From assembly GCA_022737715.1 (NCBI GenBank), contig JAIITD010000062.1, forward strand, positions 1-9,234: DNA of 9,234 nucleotides, read 5' to 3'. This DNA comes from Veillonella sp. GTDB lineage: Bacteria; Bacillota; Negativicutes; Veillonellales; Veillonellaceae. Shown in pieces: positions 1 to 6,693 of this stretch. Position numbers and translations under genes: made by a program. The notes beneath the pieces are model-generated. The model saw nothing but the letters and a program-made list of their open reading frames with translations, did no database searches and had not been told where the DNA came from. How positions within the stretch are numbered: position 1 is the stretch's first letter; each line of letters starts with the position of its first letter.

Positions 1-87
1 GGAGAGACAGGGATTTGAACCCTGGGTACGGTATAACCGCACACATGATTTCCAATCATGCTCCTTCAGCCGCTCGGACACCTCTCC
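1..87 (-). tRNA. tRNA-Ser, anticodon GGA
   Basis: Read on the minus strand, this folds as a class II tRNA. The acceptor stem pairs GGAGAGG with TCTCTCC (last pair G-U). A D arm with GAGCGGC follows, then the anticodon stem CATGA/TCATG around loop TTGGAAA, so the anticodon is GGA (plus-strand positions 51-53), reading UCC and UCU serine codons. The long variable arm (CGGT-TAT-ACCG) is typical of tRNA-Ser, and the T arm is CAGGG-TTCAAAT-CCCTG. The discriminator base and CCA end, if encoded, lie beyond base 1, so the gene is cut at its 3' edge. It is transcribed in the same direction as fprA but is separated from it by a terminator and has its own promoter. Confidence 0.97.
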
Positions 88-118
88 ATGTATTCTGTTA
101 TGTAACAGGTACTTGTAT

Positions 119-147
119 AGTATATGAAAAAGTTAGATTTATGTCAA
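119..147 (-). promoter_or_regulatory. Sigma-70-type promoter of tRNA-Ser
   Basis: On the minus strand TTGACA (147-142) is followed by exactly 17 bases and TATACT (124-119). This is one mismatch from the full consensus. Transcription should start near 112, about 25 bases before the mature tRNA. The short 5' leader contains the dyad CTGTTA-TG-TAACAG (95-108), which would be removed with the leader by RNase P. Confidence 0.85.
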
Positions 148-187
148 GAACAAAATAGTAGAATTATCATAGTTTCATAAGAGTTTT

Positions 188-214
188 AAAAAGCCGCCCC
201 GAAGGACGGCTTTT
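188..214 (-). terminator. Intrinsic terminator after fprA
   Basis: On the minus strand an 11-bp stem (arms 214-204 and 199-189) closes on a C(UUCG)G tetraloop and runs into five U residues. One pair is a G-U wobble on the minus strand but a C-A mismatch on the plus strand, which fits its being read leftwards from fprA. It begins about 10 bases after the fprA stop codon and isolates fprA from the tRNA-Ser gene. Confidence 0.9.
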
Positions 215-224
215 AGTATGTATA

Positions 225-1460
225 TTATAATACTTCTTTGATTTCTTGTGCATCGATGGATGCTTTGATATCGTCTGCCATTTTTTCGATTAATGGAATA
301 TCTTCTTCTTTCAAAGAGGATTTGATATCAAGTGGTTCGGATACGATTTCAATATCTTTGAAGTCGTTTTCGAAGTGAGCAACCATTGTTTTCATTGCAG
401 CAGAAGCCCAGGAATGGTTACCGATGATGGATACCTTATGATTTTGGAAGTTAAGTGCTTTTAACTCATGAATGAAGTTTTCCATAGTAAGGTATAGATT
501 CAAGTTGTATGTTGGTGCAATTGTTACCAAGTTTGTATATTTCCAAGCATCAGCAATGATGTAGGAAGCATTTGTTTTGGAAACGTCATAGATTTTAATA
601 TCTGTAACACCGCGTTTAGACAATTGTTTAGCTAATTGTTGAGCGATGTCACGAGTGTTGCCATACATGGAACCGAAAGCGATAACAACACCTTTTTGCT
701 CAGCTGTGTAGCTGGACCAGTGCAAGTATTTGTGCAAGATGTATTGAATAGTTTCAGGTGTACGCCAGATTGGACCATGAAGTGGAGCGATGCGTTTAAT
801 TTCAAGACCGGAAACCTTGCGAATCGCGTTTTGTACTTGAGGACCGTATTTACCAACGATGTTTGTGTAGTAACGGCGAGCTTCATCTTCGTATGTTGCT
901 ACGAAATCAGTTTGGTCAGCAAAGATGTTGCCATTGATTGTACCGAATGTACCGAATGCATCAGCAGAGAACAATGTACCTGTAGATTTTTCATAGGTAC
1001 AAGTTACTTCTGGCCAGTGAACCATAGGCATTGTATAGGATACAAGTGTATGTTTGCCTAAGCAGATTTCGTCGCCTTCTTTTACTGTGTAATATTGATC
1101 AGGCTTTGGTGTGCGGTAGAATTGCTCGAACATGCGGAATGTTGTTGCATTACCAACCATTTTACAATTTGGATAGCGTTCCAATGTTTCTAACAATGTT
1201 TGACAGTGGTCAGGTTCCATATGGTTTACGATGATGTAATCAAGATCACGACCATTTAAAAGGTGGGACAAGTTGTCGAAGTATTCTTCGCGAATTTCTG
1301 CATCAACAGAGTCTACAACGCAAGTTTTTTCATCATCGATGAAATAGCTATTGTAGCTTACACCATTTGGAATAGGGAATAAGTTTTCAAAACGTTCAGT
1401 TGTCCAGTCATTACTACCAATCCAGTAGATATTATGGGTCATTTTTTGAGCACAATGCAT
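225..1460 (-). CDS. fprA: A-type flavoprotein / flavodiiron protein (FprA family)
   Basis: This is a cytoplasmic flavodiiron protein of 411 residues, close to the usual ~400. Family members reduce O2 to water and/or NO to N2O with electrons from rubredoxin or a similar carrier, protecting anaerobes. The N-terminal metallo-beta-lactamase-like domain (about 8-250) carries all expected diiron ligands: H80-x-E82-x-D84-H85, H148 (VHWPE), D167 (SADAFG) and H228 (PLHGP). The C-terminal flavodoxin domain (about 256-405) has the FMN phosphate loop GSMYGNT at 263-269. There is no fused rubredoxin or reductase domain, so the partner must be a separate protein. The start at 1460 is preferred over Met7 because AGGAAAGGA lies about 8 bases upstream of it. 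The gene is monocistronic between a promoter with a CRP-like site and a UUCG terminator. Whether O2 or NO is the main substrate cannot be told from sequence. Confidence 0.95.
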   Translation of the reverse strand: MHCAQKMTHNIYWIGSNDWTTERFENLFPIPNGVSYNSYFIDDEKTCVVDSVDAEIREEYFDNLSHLLNGRDLDYIIVNHMEPDHCQTLLETLERYPNCKMVGNATTFRMFEQFYRTPKPDQYYTVKEGDEICLGKHTLVSYTMPMVHWPEVTCTYEKSTGTLFSADAFGTFGTINGNIFADQTDFVATYEDEARRYYTNIVGKYGPQVQNAIRKVSGLEIKRIAPLHGPIWRTPETIQYILHKYLHWSSYTAEQKGVVIAFGSMYGNTRDIAQQLAKQLSKRGVTDIKIYDVSKTNASYIIADAWKYTNLVTIAPTYNLNLYLTMENFIHELKALNFQNHKVSIIGNHSWASAAMKTMVAHFENDFKDIEIVSEPLDIKSSLKEEDIPLIEKMADDIKASIDAQEIKEVL

Positions 1461-1482
1461 AGTAATATCCTTTCCTTACACA

Positions 1483-1518
1483 TATGTATATACATAACTA
1501 ACCTCATCCATGTGATGA
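1483..1518 (-). other. Dyads in the predicted fprA 5' leader
   Basis: The predicted fprA mRNA leader is about 79 bases long. It contains a perfect 14-bp palindrome TATGTATATACATA (1483-1496) and a small inverted repeat TCATC-CATGT-GATGA (1504-1518). These could form weak RNA hairpins upstream of the ribosome binding site or be protein sites on DNA. AT-rich palindromes arise easily by chance, so function is uncertain. Confidence 0.3.
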
Positions 1519-1545
1519 CGGTTTAATTAATTATATTGACATCTT

Positions 1546-1574
1546 ATAATACAGTTTTTTTCGAAAAAAATCAA
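1546..1574 (-). promoter_or_regulatory. Candidate fprA promoter
   Basis: On the minus strand TTGATT (1574-1569), a 17-base spacer and TATTAT (1551-1546) make a reasonable vegetative promoter, with a start near 1539. The spacer is almost entirely a perfect 16-bp palindrome, seven T, CG, seven A (1555-1570). A second perfect palindrome ATATATCGATATAT (1574-1587) abuts the -35 box. Both could be operators overlapping the promoter. Confidence 0.6.
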
Positions 1575-1603
1575 TATATCGATATATGTCAATGTGTTAT
1601 AAC

Positions 1604-1619
1604 TGTGATAACTTTCACA
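1604..1619. promoter_or_regulatory. CRP/FNR-family-type binding site upstream of fprA
   Basis: TGTGATAACTTTCACA has the exact TGTGA-N6-TCACA dyad of CRP-like regulators. Its centre (1611.5) is about 72 bases upstream of the predicted fprA start, a class I activator position. A third half site TGTGA lies at 1635-1639, forming the longer inverted repeat ACTTTCACA (1611-1619) / TGTGAAAGT (1635-1643). The motif is seen directly; which regulator binds it is unknown. Confidence 0.55.
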
Positions 1620-1650
1620 TATTGGAATGTGTATTGTGAAAGTCTGTAAA

Positions 1651-1678
1651 TATAGCCCATTCCGAAGAATGGGCCATA
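1651..1678 (-). terminator. Probable intrinsic terminator after purL
   Basis: On the minus strand a 12-bp stem (arms 1678-1667 and 1662-1651, one G-U pair) closes on a C(UUCG)G tetraloop five bases after the purL stop codon. The following run (ATTTACAG) is only weakly U-rich, so termination may be incomplete. It has the same loop type and position as the fprA terminator. Confidence 0.75.
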
Positions 1679-1682
1679 TAGA

Positions 1683-4600
1683 TTATTTAAAGTATTTTAC
1701 GCCGGATGTGAAGATTGGCATTTCTAAGTTGCCTGGAATATTTTTACTAATATCTGCACCACAGCGTTCGGAGTGTGCCATTTTACCAAATACGCGGCCA
1801 TCAGGGCTATAAATGCCTTCGATAGCAGCTACGGATTGGTTAGGATTAAAGCGTCCATCCATGGATGCAATACCATCAAAGTCGACATATTGTGTAGCGA
1901 TTTGACCAGTTTTATTGAATTCCAATACTTGTTGTGGGGAGGCAATAAAGCGACCTTCACCATGAGAAATAGGAACCGTATAAATTTCGCCAGCCTTAGC
2001 TTCACACATCCAAGGAGATTTTGTAGAAATAACCTTAGTGTTGGCCATACGGGATACGTGGCGTCCAATGGTGTTGTATGTCAAGGTAGGGTGATCGGCT
2101 GTTAATGTTTCAATATGGCCACCAGGCAATAGACCTAATTTAATCAATGCTTGGAAACCATTACAGATACCGAGAACGAGACCATCTTGTTTATAAAGTA
2201 GGTTTTCGAGGCCTTCTGCAAGATATGGATTGCGGAATAGGGTAGCCATGAATTTACCAGAGCCATCTGGTTCATCGCCGCCGCTAAATCCACCAGGGAA
2301 CATAAGAATTTGAGACTCTGCTAATTTAGCTTTGATTACGTCAATAGATTCTTTTAATTGTTCTGGCGTTTGATTGCGAATAAGTACGATATCTGCAACG
2401 GCACCAGCCCGTTCAAAGGCACGAGCAGAATCAAATTCGCAGTTCGTACCAGGGAATACAGGAATGAGTACCTTTGGTTTGGCACCTAAGGAAGCACTGC
2501 GAGGTTTTGCGTGTTGATCATGAATATAGGCTACCGCTTCACCGGTACCAGATTTTGCTTCCAATGCGAAGATATCACTTAACGGTTTTTCGTAGGTTTT
2601 TTCAACTTCGTCAAGTGTTACAGATTGACCGTTCCATTCGATAACAGGAGTATCTTGGGTAACTGCAATTACGCGAACATCGGACAATTCAAGTAAATGA
2701 TTAACCGCTGTAATATCTACTTCTACGATGAAAGAACCGATGGCAGGTTGGAAGATTGCTCGTTCCGCATATTTGTCGAACTTAACGCCAATTCTATTGC
2801 CCAGAGCCATTTTGGAAACTGCTTCAGGAATGCCACCTTGGTCTACTACATAGGCAGAGTATACGCGACCTTTTTCGATTTCTTCTTGTAAGATATCACA
2901 ATTTTCCTTGAAGTGATCCCAGTCAGGTGTGTCATTGTATGTACGAGGTACATCAAAGTATACAAGACGATGGTTAGGGCCTTTTAAATCTTGGCTTACA
3001 ATATTTTTGACAGGAGCTGTTACAGCTGCGAAGGATACGAGGGTAGGAGGTACCGTTAAATCCATAAATGTTCCACTCATGGAATCCTTGCCACCAATTG
3101 CACCGATTTCAAGTTCTTTTTGTGCTTTGTACGCACCTAGGAGTGCTGCTACTGGTTTACCCCAAGATTCCTTGGAGTGTAAACGTTCAAAGTACTCTTG
3201 TAATGTTAAGTATGCATCTTGACGACGACCGCCGAGAGCTACTAATTTAGCAACGGATAATAGAACTGCATATTGTGCACCATGGTATGGACTCCAAGCC
3301 GATAACTCAGGTACAAAGCCATGTGTCATGATACTAGCTGTTGTCGTTTCGCCATGAAGGACTGGTAATTTTGCAACCATACCTTGGGTAGGTGTTTTTT
3401 GGTATTTACCACCAAATGGCATGAGAACAGTGTTGGCCCCAACTGTGCTGTCAAATCGTTCAGCGAGTCCTTGTTGAGAAGCAGTATTTAATGTAGAGAT
3501 TGCATTAAGCCATTGTTCCTTGAAATTGTCAGCACTAGCAGAACCGCGACGGAAATAAGACTTTTCAGCAGGAGCTGTCACTACGGCTTCTTGTTGTTGA
3601 CTAGCACCATTTGTATTCAAGAAATCACGGCTGATATCTACAATTGTTTCTCCACGCCATGTCATGATGAGACGATTTGTATCTGTTACGTCCGCAACGA
3701 TTGTGCATTCAAGGTTTTCTTCATCGCAATACTTCATAAATGCATCTACATCAGCAGGTGAAATAACGCAAGCCATACGTTCTTGGGATTCGGAAATAGC
3801 GAGTTCTGTACCATCGAGACCGTCGTATTTTTTAGGTACTAAATCAAGGTTGATGGTAACGCCATCTGTTAATTCGCCAATAGCTACGGAAACACCACCA
3901 GCACCAAAGTCATTACAACGTTTGATGAGTGTTGTAACTTCAGCGCGACGGAATAGGCGTTGGATTTTACGTTCTGTAAGGGCATTACCCTTTTGAACCT
4001 CTGCACCACATGTGGCGAGAGATTCTAAAGTATGTTCCTTAGAGGAACCGGTAGCACCACCGCAGCCATCACGACCAGTTTTACCACCAAGTAGTACGAT
4101 GATATCGCCTGGTGTTGGTACTTCGCGGCGCACTTGATTGCGCGGTGCAGCACCGATAACGGCACCGATTTCCATGCGTTTTGCTACATAGCCAGGATGA
4201 TAGTATTCTTTGACTTCACCAGTGGCAAGGCCGATTTGGTTGCCATAGGAGGAATAGCCACGTGCAGCTTCAACAGTGATTTTCTTTTGTGGTAGCTTGC
4301 CTTCTAGTGTATCGGCTAGCGGTGTGCGCGGGTCTCCACTACCAGTGATGCGCATAGCTTGATATACATAAGAACGGCCACTTAAAGGATCGCGGATACA
4401 ACCGCCAAGGCATGTAGCAGCACCACCGAATGGTTCGATTTCCGTTGGATGGTTATGTGTTTCATTTTTGAATAGCAAGAGCCATTCTTCTTCTTTACCA
4501 TCTACATCAACAGGGACGATGATGGTACAAGCATTGATTTCTTCAGATTCATCAAGGTTGGTAAGACCACCTGCATGACGCAATTCTTTTACAGCTAATG

Positions 4601-5426
4601 TGGCCATATCCATGAGAGAACGAGCTTTCACCTTAGTTGTATATAATAAATTGCGACCTTCAGTGTATTCTTCAAGTGCTTCCTTGATTGGTTCTGTGAA
4701 ACGGCTATCTTCGATAGTGATATCTGTTAGCTCTGTCATAAATGTAGTATGACGACAATGGTCGGACCAGTATGTATCGAATAATCGTATTTCTGTAATC
4801 GTTGGATTGCGTTTTTCTACATTCTTGTATTGTTCTTGAATTAATTTGATATCCGCCAACGTCATAGCGAGACCATAGTCGCTAATCATATGTTGTAGCG
4901 CATCTTCTGTCATTTCTGTAAAACCGTTGATGATAGCAACATCTTCAGGTTCTTCGAGCTTGAGTGCCAATGTATCTGGTAATTCAAGGCTGGCTTCTCT
5001 AGAGTCAACAGGATTGATGTAATAGTGTTTGATGGTATTTTTTTCTTCGTTTGTGAAAGTACCTTCTATAACGAAAACTCGAGCACAACGAACAGTATGA
5101 CCTGTTGTAAGAGTTAGCATAGAAATACATTGCTCTGCACTATCTGCACGTTGATCGTATTGACCAGGCACATATTCGATGGCAAAGACAAAAGCATTGT
5201 CTGGAATATCTAATGTTTCTGCTACTAAATCAACAGGTGGTTCAGAAAAAATTAAATGTTTAGCTTTTTGTAATGCTTCTTCGCTAAGATTTTCCACATC
5301 GTAGCGTTCATAGATTTGTACGGCTGTAGCTGGTACGTGTAATTCTTGCTGTAATGTAGCTAATACATGTGCTGCCTCATTAGCAAAAGCATCACGTTTT
5401 CTTACAAATAGTCGTTGAATAGCCAT
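1683..5426 (-). CDS. purL: Phosphoribosylformylglycinamidine synthase, single-chain form
   Basis: This cytoplasmic purine enzyme converts FGAR, ATP and glutamine to FGAM (step 4 of IMP synthesis). At 1247 residues it is the fused form carrying both synthetase and glutaminase, of the clostridial/streptococcal type (slightly shorter than the ~1295-residue E. coli enzyme). Landmarks: YWSDHCRHTTF at 219-229 in the FGAR/ATP region; ETHNHPTEIEPFGGAATCLGG region at 322-342; NDFGAGGVSVA at 505-515; second synthetase half with IGGKDSMSG at 777-785. The C-terminal glutamine amidotransferase starts near 985 (VLIPVFPGTNCEFD). It has the catalytic Cys1088 in GICNGFQ and the His1218/Glu1220 pair (HSE), so all catalytic residues appear intact. 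The start at 5426 has AGGAGG four bases upstream. No purS or purQ is needed. It is alone in its transcription unit and divergent from lysR; a repeat-rich operator region lies over its predicted promoter. Confidence 0.97.
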   Translation of the reverse strand: MAIQRLFVRKRDAFANEAAHVLATLQQELHVPATAVQIYERYDVENLSEEALQKAKHLIFSEPPVDLVAETLDIPDNAFVFAIEYVPGQYDQRADSAEQCISMLTLTTGHTVRCARVFVIEGTFTNEEKNTIKHYYINPVDSREASLELPDTLALKLEEPEDVAIINGFTEMTEDALQHMISDYGLAMTLADIKLIQEQYKNVEKRNPTITEIRLFDTYWSDHCRHTTFMTELTDITIEDSRFTEPIKEALEEYTEGRNLLYTTKVKARSLMDMATLAVKELRHAGGLTNLDESEEINACTIIVPVDVDGKEEEWLLLFKNETHNHPTEIEPFGGAATCLGGCIRDPLSGRSYVYQAMRITGSGDPRTPLADTLEGKLPQKKITVEAARGYSSYGNQIGLATGEVKEYYHPGYVAKRMEIGAVIGAAPRNQVRREVPTPGDIIVLLGGKTGRDGCGGATGSSKEHTLESLATCGAEVQKGNALTERKIQRLFRRAEVTTLIKRCNDFGAGGVSVAIGELTDGVTINLDLVPKKYDGLDGTELAISESQERMACVISPADVDAFMKYCDEENLECTIVADVTDTNRLIMTWRGETIVDISRDFLNTNGASQQQEAVVTAPAEKSYFRRGSASADNFKEQWLNAISTLNTASQQGLAERFDSTVGANTVLMPFGGKYQKTPTQGMVAKLPVLHGETTTASIMTHGFVPELSAWSPYHGAQYAVLLSVAKLVALGGRRQDAYLTLQEYFERLHSKESWGKPVAALLGAYKAQKELEIGAIGGKDSMSGTFMDLTVPPTLVSFAAVTAPVKNIVSQDLKGPNHRLVYFDVPRTYNDTPDWDHFKENCDILQEEIEKGRVYSAYVVDQGGIPEAVSKMALGNRIGVKFDKYAERAIFQPAIGSFIVEVDITAVNHLLELSDVRVIAVTQDTPVIEWNGQSVTLDEVEKTYEKPLSDIFALEAKSGTGEAVAYIHDQHAKPRSASLGAKPKVLIPVFPGTNCEFDSARAFERAGAVADIVLIRNQTPEQLKESIDVIKAKLAESQILMFPGGFSGGDEPDGSGKFMATLFRNPYLAEGLENLLYKQDGLVLGICNGFQALIKLGLLPGGHIETLTADHPTLTYNTIGRHVSRMANTKVISTKSPWMCEAKAGEIYTVPISHGEGRFIASPQQVLEFNKTGQIATQYVDFDGIASMDGRFNPNQSVAAIEGIYSPDGRVFGKMAHSERCGADISKNIPGNLEMPIFTSGVKYFK

Positions 5427-5476
5427 ATAGCCTCCTGTAATATGCAGAATAAATGAGTTCTGGTGTTGACAAGATA

Positions 5477-5505
5477 AGTATAGTCGGTCTAGACTTATAA
5501 GTAAA
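5477..5505 (-). promoter_or_regulatory. Candidate purL promoter
   Basis: On the minus strand TTTACT (5505-5500), a 17-base spacer and TATACT (5482-5477) predict a start near 5470 and a leader of about 43 bases. The perfect palindrome ACTTATAAGT (5493-5502) overlaps the -35 box, so a protein bound there would compete with RNA polymerase. The leader is too short for a purine riboswitch and shows no such motif. Confidence 0.6.
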
Positions 5506-5542
5506 GATAATCTTACTTATATAAAGATTAATGCTACTTATA
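5493..5542. repeat. Iteron-like ACTTAT array over the purL promoter
   Basis: ACTTATA occurs in the same orientation at 5493, 5515 and 5536, i.e. with 22- and 21-bp periods, about two helical turns. The repeated unit is longer than the core: AAAGAT, then AATCTTACTTATA or TAATGCTACTTATA, at 5503-5521 and 5523-5542. Inverted ATAAGT copies lie at 5474-5479 and 5497-5502. The array also forms an inverted repeat, ATAAGTAA...TTACTTAT (5497-5520). Such a phased array over a promoter suggests cooperative binding, plausibly by the divergently encoded LysR protein. Confidence 0.6.
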
Positions 5543-5545
5543 AAT

Positions 5546-5586
5546 ATGAAATTTTCATGAAGGTCATAAGACCAAAATTTCATGAA
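5546..5586. promoter_or_regulatory. Large dyad with twin TTTCATGAA sites
   Basis: ATGAAATTTT (5546-5555) is exactly inverted as AAAATTTCAT (5574-5583). Between them GGTC-ATAA-GACC (5562-5573) forms an inner stem, leaving CATGAA as a one-sided bulge. The same stretch can be read as two direct TTTCATGAA copies (5553-5561 and 5578-5586), 25 bp apart, and as the 13-bp dyad ATGAAA-T-TTTCAT (5546-5558), which has a LysR-box-like T-N11-A layout. It lies between the two predicted promoters, so it is more likely a DNA operator than an RNA element. Confidence 0.45.
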
Positions 5587-5602
5587 TGGTGACAAAGTTA
5601 TC

Positions 5603-5648
5603 TTGTCCATATGAAAAGTAGAATACATATATTTATTATTACTATACT
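5603..5648 (+). promoter_or_regulatory. Weak candidate lysR promoter region
   Basis: Two alternatives are visible. One is TTGTCC (5603-5608), 17 bases, CATATA (5626-5631). The other is TATACT (5643-5648) as a good -10 without a recognisable -35. The second would suit an activated or autoregulated promoter. Neither is decisive. Confidence 0.3.
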
Positions 5649-5674
5649 ATTAGTATATAACAGAGGAGGATAAA

Positions 5675-6580
5675 ATGGCAGTATCAGCAGATCTATATAG
5701 ATCATTTTTAGGAGTAGGGTTGTATTTGTCATTTTCTCGCGCTGCAAAAGAGCTAGGTGTTTCGCAGTCCGCAATTAGTCAAAGTATTAAACAATTAGAA
5801 GGGGAATTAAAGATGCCCCTTTTTGTACGCACCACGAAATCAGTTGCCTTTACGCCAGAAGGTAAAGAATTGTTTGATACTGTAGCTAAAGCTTTTTCTA
5901 TTCTAGATAATGGGATTACGCAATTACAAGAACGGGTAAATCAAGCTTATGAAAGCTTGAACATTGCCGCTACAGATACATTATGCCGTCATTTTTTGTT
6001 GCCATATTTTCACAAATGGCAATTACAAGAAAATCAAATTGGCTTGCATATCATAAACAGACCGTCTCCAGACTGTGTGGAAATGGTCATTAATAAAGAA
6101 GTGCAGTTAGCTGTAGTTAATGACTACGAAGGTTTGCGTAGCAATACACAGTTAGAAGTTACTACCTTGGCGAGCATCCAAGATATCTTTGTGGGCGGTC
6201 ATGAATATAAAGGGGCAGGCTTCTTTGACCAAGGCCGCTTGCTCAGTGAGCCTATGTTGTTACTACAAAAGGGAACAGCCAGCCGTACCTTCTTTGATGA
6301 AGTAACACATGGCGCATGTAGTAAACCGCGTTTTGAATTGAGTAGTGTAGACGTTCTCCTCGATCTTGTGGAAATTAACATGGGGATTGCTATGTTGCCA
6401 AGTAATGTGGTGCAAGAAAAAATGCAAGAAGGTACTGTCGTAAAAATTGATACAGATATCCCTGTGCCAACGCGAGATATTGTACTTGTTCGGTCTCGTC
6501 TCGTTCCTCAGTCCGAAGGGGCCGCTCGATTTACTAATCTATTGGCTAATCGTGAAGATAAACGCGATAAAGTTTTATAA
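5675..6580 (+). CDS. LysR-family transcriptional regulator
   Basis: The protein has 301 residues, the usual LysR length. The N-terminal winged helix-turn-helix is clear: FSRAAKELGVSQSAISQSIK at 20-39, followed by LEGELKMPLFVRTTKSVAFTPEGKELF to residue 67. The linker helix runs to about 90, and the ligand-sensing domain covers about 92-290. GAGGAGG (5663-5669) lies five bases before the ATG. The ligand cannot be read from the sequence. The gene is transcribed away from purL across a spacer full of dyads and repeats, the usual arrangement for autoregulation plus control of the divergent gene. It is followed downstream by xpt, so a purine-related role is a reasonable but unproven inference. It is monocistronic, ending at a strong terminator. 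Confidence 0.92.
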   Translation: MAVSADLYRSFLGVGLYLSFSRAAKELGVSQSAISQSIKQLEGELKMPLFVRTTKSVAFTPEGKELFDTVAKAFSILDNGITQLQERVNQAYESLNIAATDTLCRHFLLPYFHKWQLQENQIGLHIINRPSPDCVEMVINKEVQLAVVNDYEGLRSNTQLEVTTLASIQDIFVGGHEYKGAGFFDQGRLLSEPMLLLQKGTASRTFFDEVTHGACSKPRFELSSVDVLLDLVEINMGIAMLPSNVVQEKMQEGTVVKIDTDIPVPTRDIVLVRSRLVPQSEGAARFTNLLANREDKRDKVL

Positions 6581-6590
6581 ATATGAATTA

Positions 6591-6632
6591 AAAACACACT
6601 TTATTCTTTTTTTCAATAAAGTGTGTTTTTTT
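6591..6632 (+). terminator. Strong intrinsic terminator after lysR
   Basis: A perfect 15-bp stem (6591-6605 with 6615-6629, AAAACACACTTTATT and its complement) with a 9-base loop runs into an unbroken T tract ending at 6632. It begins about 10 bases after the lysR stop codon. Confidence 0.95.
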
Positions 6633-6633
6633 G

Positions 6634-6663
6634 TTGACCCTAAGCGTTGATTTACGTTAAAAT
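6634..6663 (+). promoter_or_regulatory. Candidate xpt promoter
   Basis: TTGACC (6634-6639), an 18-base spacer and TAAAAT (6658-6663) begin one base after the lysR terminator's T tract. The predicted start near 6670 leaves a leader of about 24 bases. That is too short for the guanine riboswitch that controls xpt in Bacillus subtilis. Confidence 0.6.
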
Positions 6664-6693
6664 TTAAAGATAGTTATGCGGAGGTAAAACGAA

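Larger units (their letters stand above)
5468..5607. repeat. 10-bp inverted repeat bracketing the purL-lysR spacer
   Basis: GACAAGATAA (5468-5477) recurs exactly, inverted, as TTATCTTGTC (5598-5607). The left copy sits at the predicted purL start site just after its -10 box. The right copy overlaps the candidate lysR -35 (TTGTCC, 5603-5608). The 130-bp spacing encloses all other repeats of the spacer, which would suit a shared or looping operator. Repeat identity is seen; regulatory use is inferred. Confidence 0.5.

Noticed and set aside
636..1061. A 141-codon open frame on the plus strand opposite fprA.
   Set aside because: It is antisense to a fully conserved flavodiiron protein, has no ribosome binding site and its translation has no recognisable domain. 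It is a shadow of the real gene, like the other frames opposite purL, lysR and purE.
1536..1550. TTGACA followed by TATAAT on the plus strand, looking like a promoter.
   Set aside because: The boxes are only three bases apart instead of about 17, and no plus-strand gene follows. The overlapping minus-strand promoter for fprA explains the region better.
5493..5542. The ACTTAT iterons as a plasmid or chromosomal replication origin.
   Set aside because: There is no rep or dnaA gene and no DnaA boxes nearby. The repeats overlap a predicted promoter between divergent chromosomal genes, so an operator is the simpler reading.
5427..5674. Purine riboswitch or other known riboswitch in the purL leader.
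   Set aside because: No conserved purine-aptamer core is visible on either strand, and the predicted transcribed leader of about 43 bases is too short to hold one.
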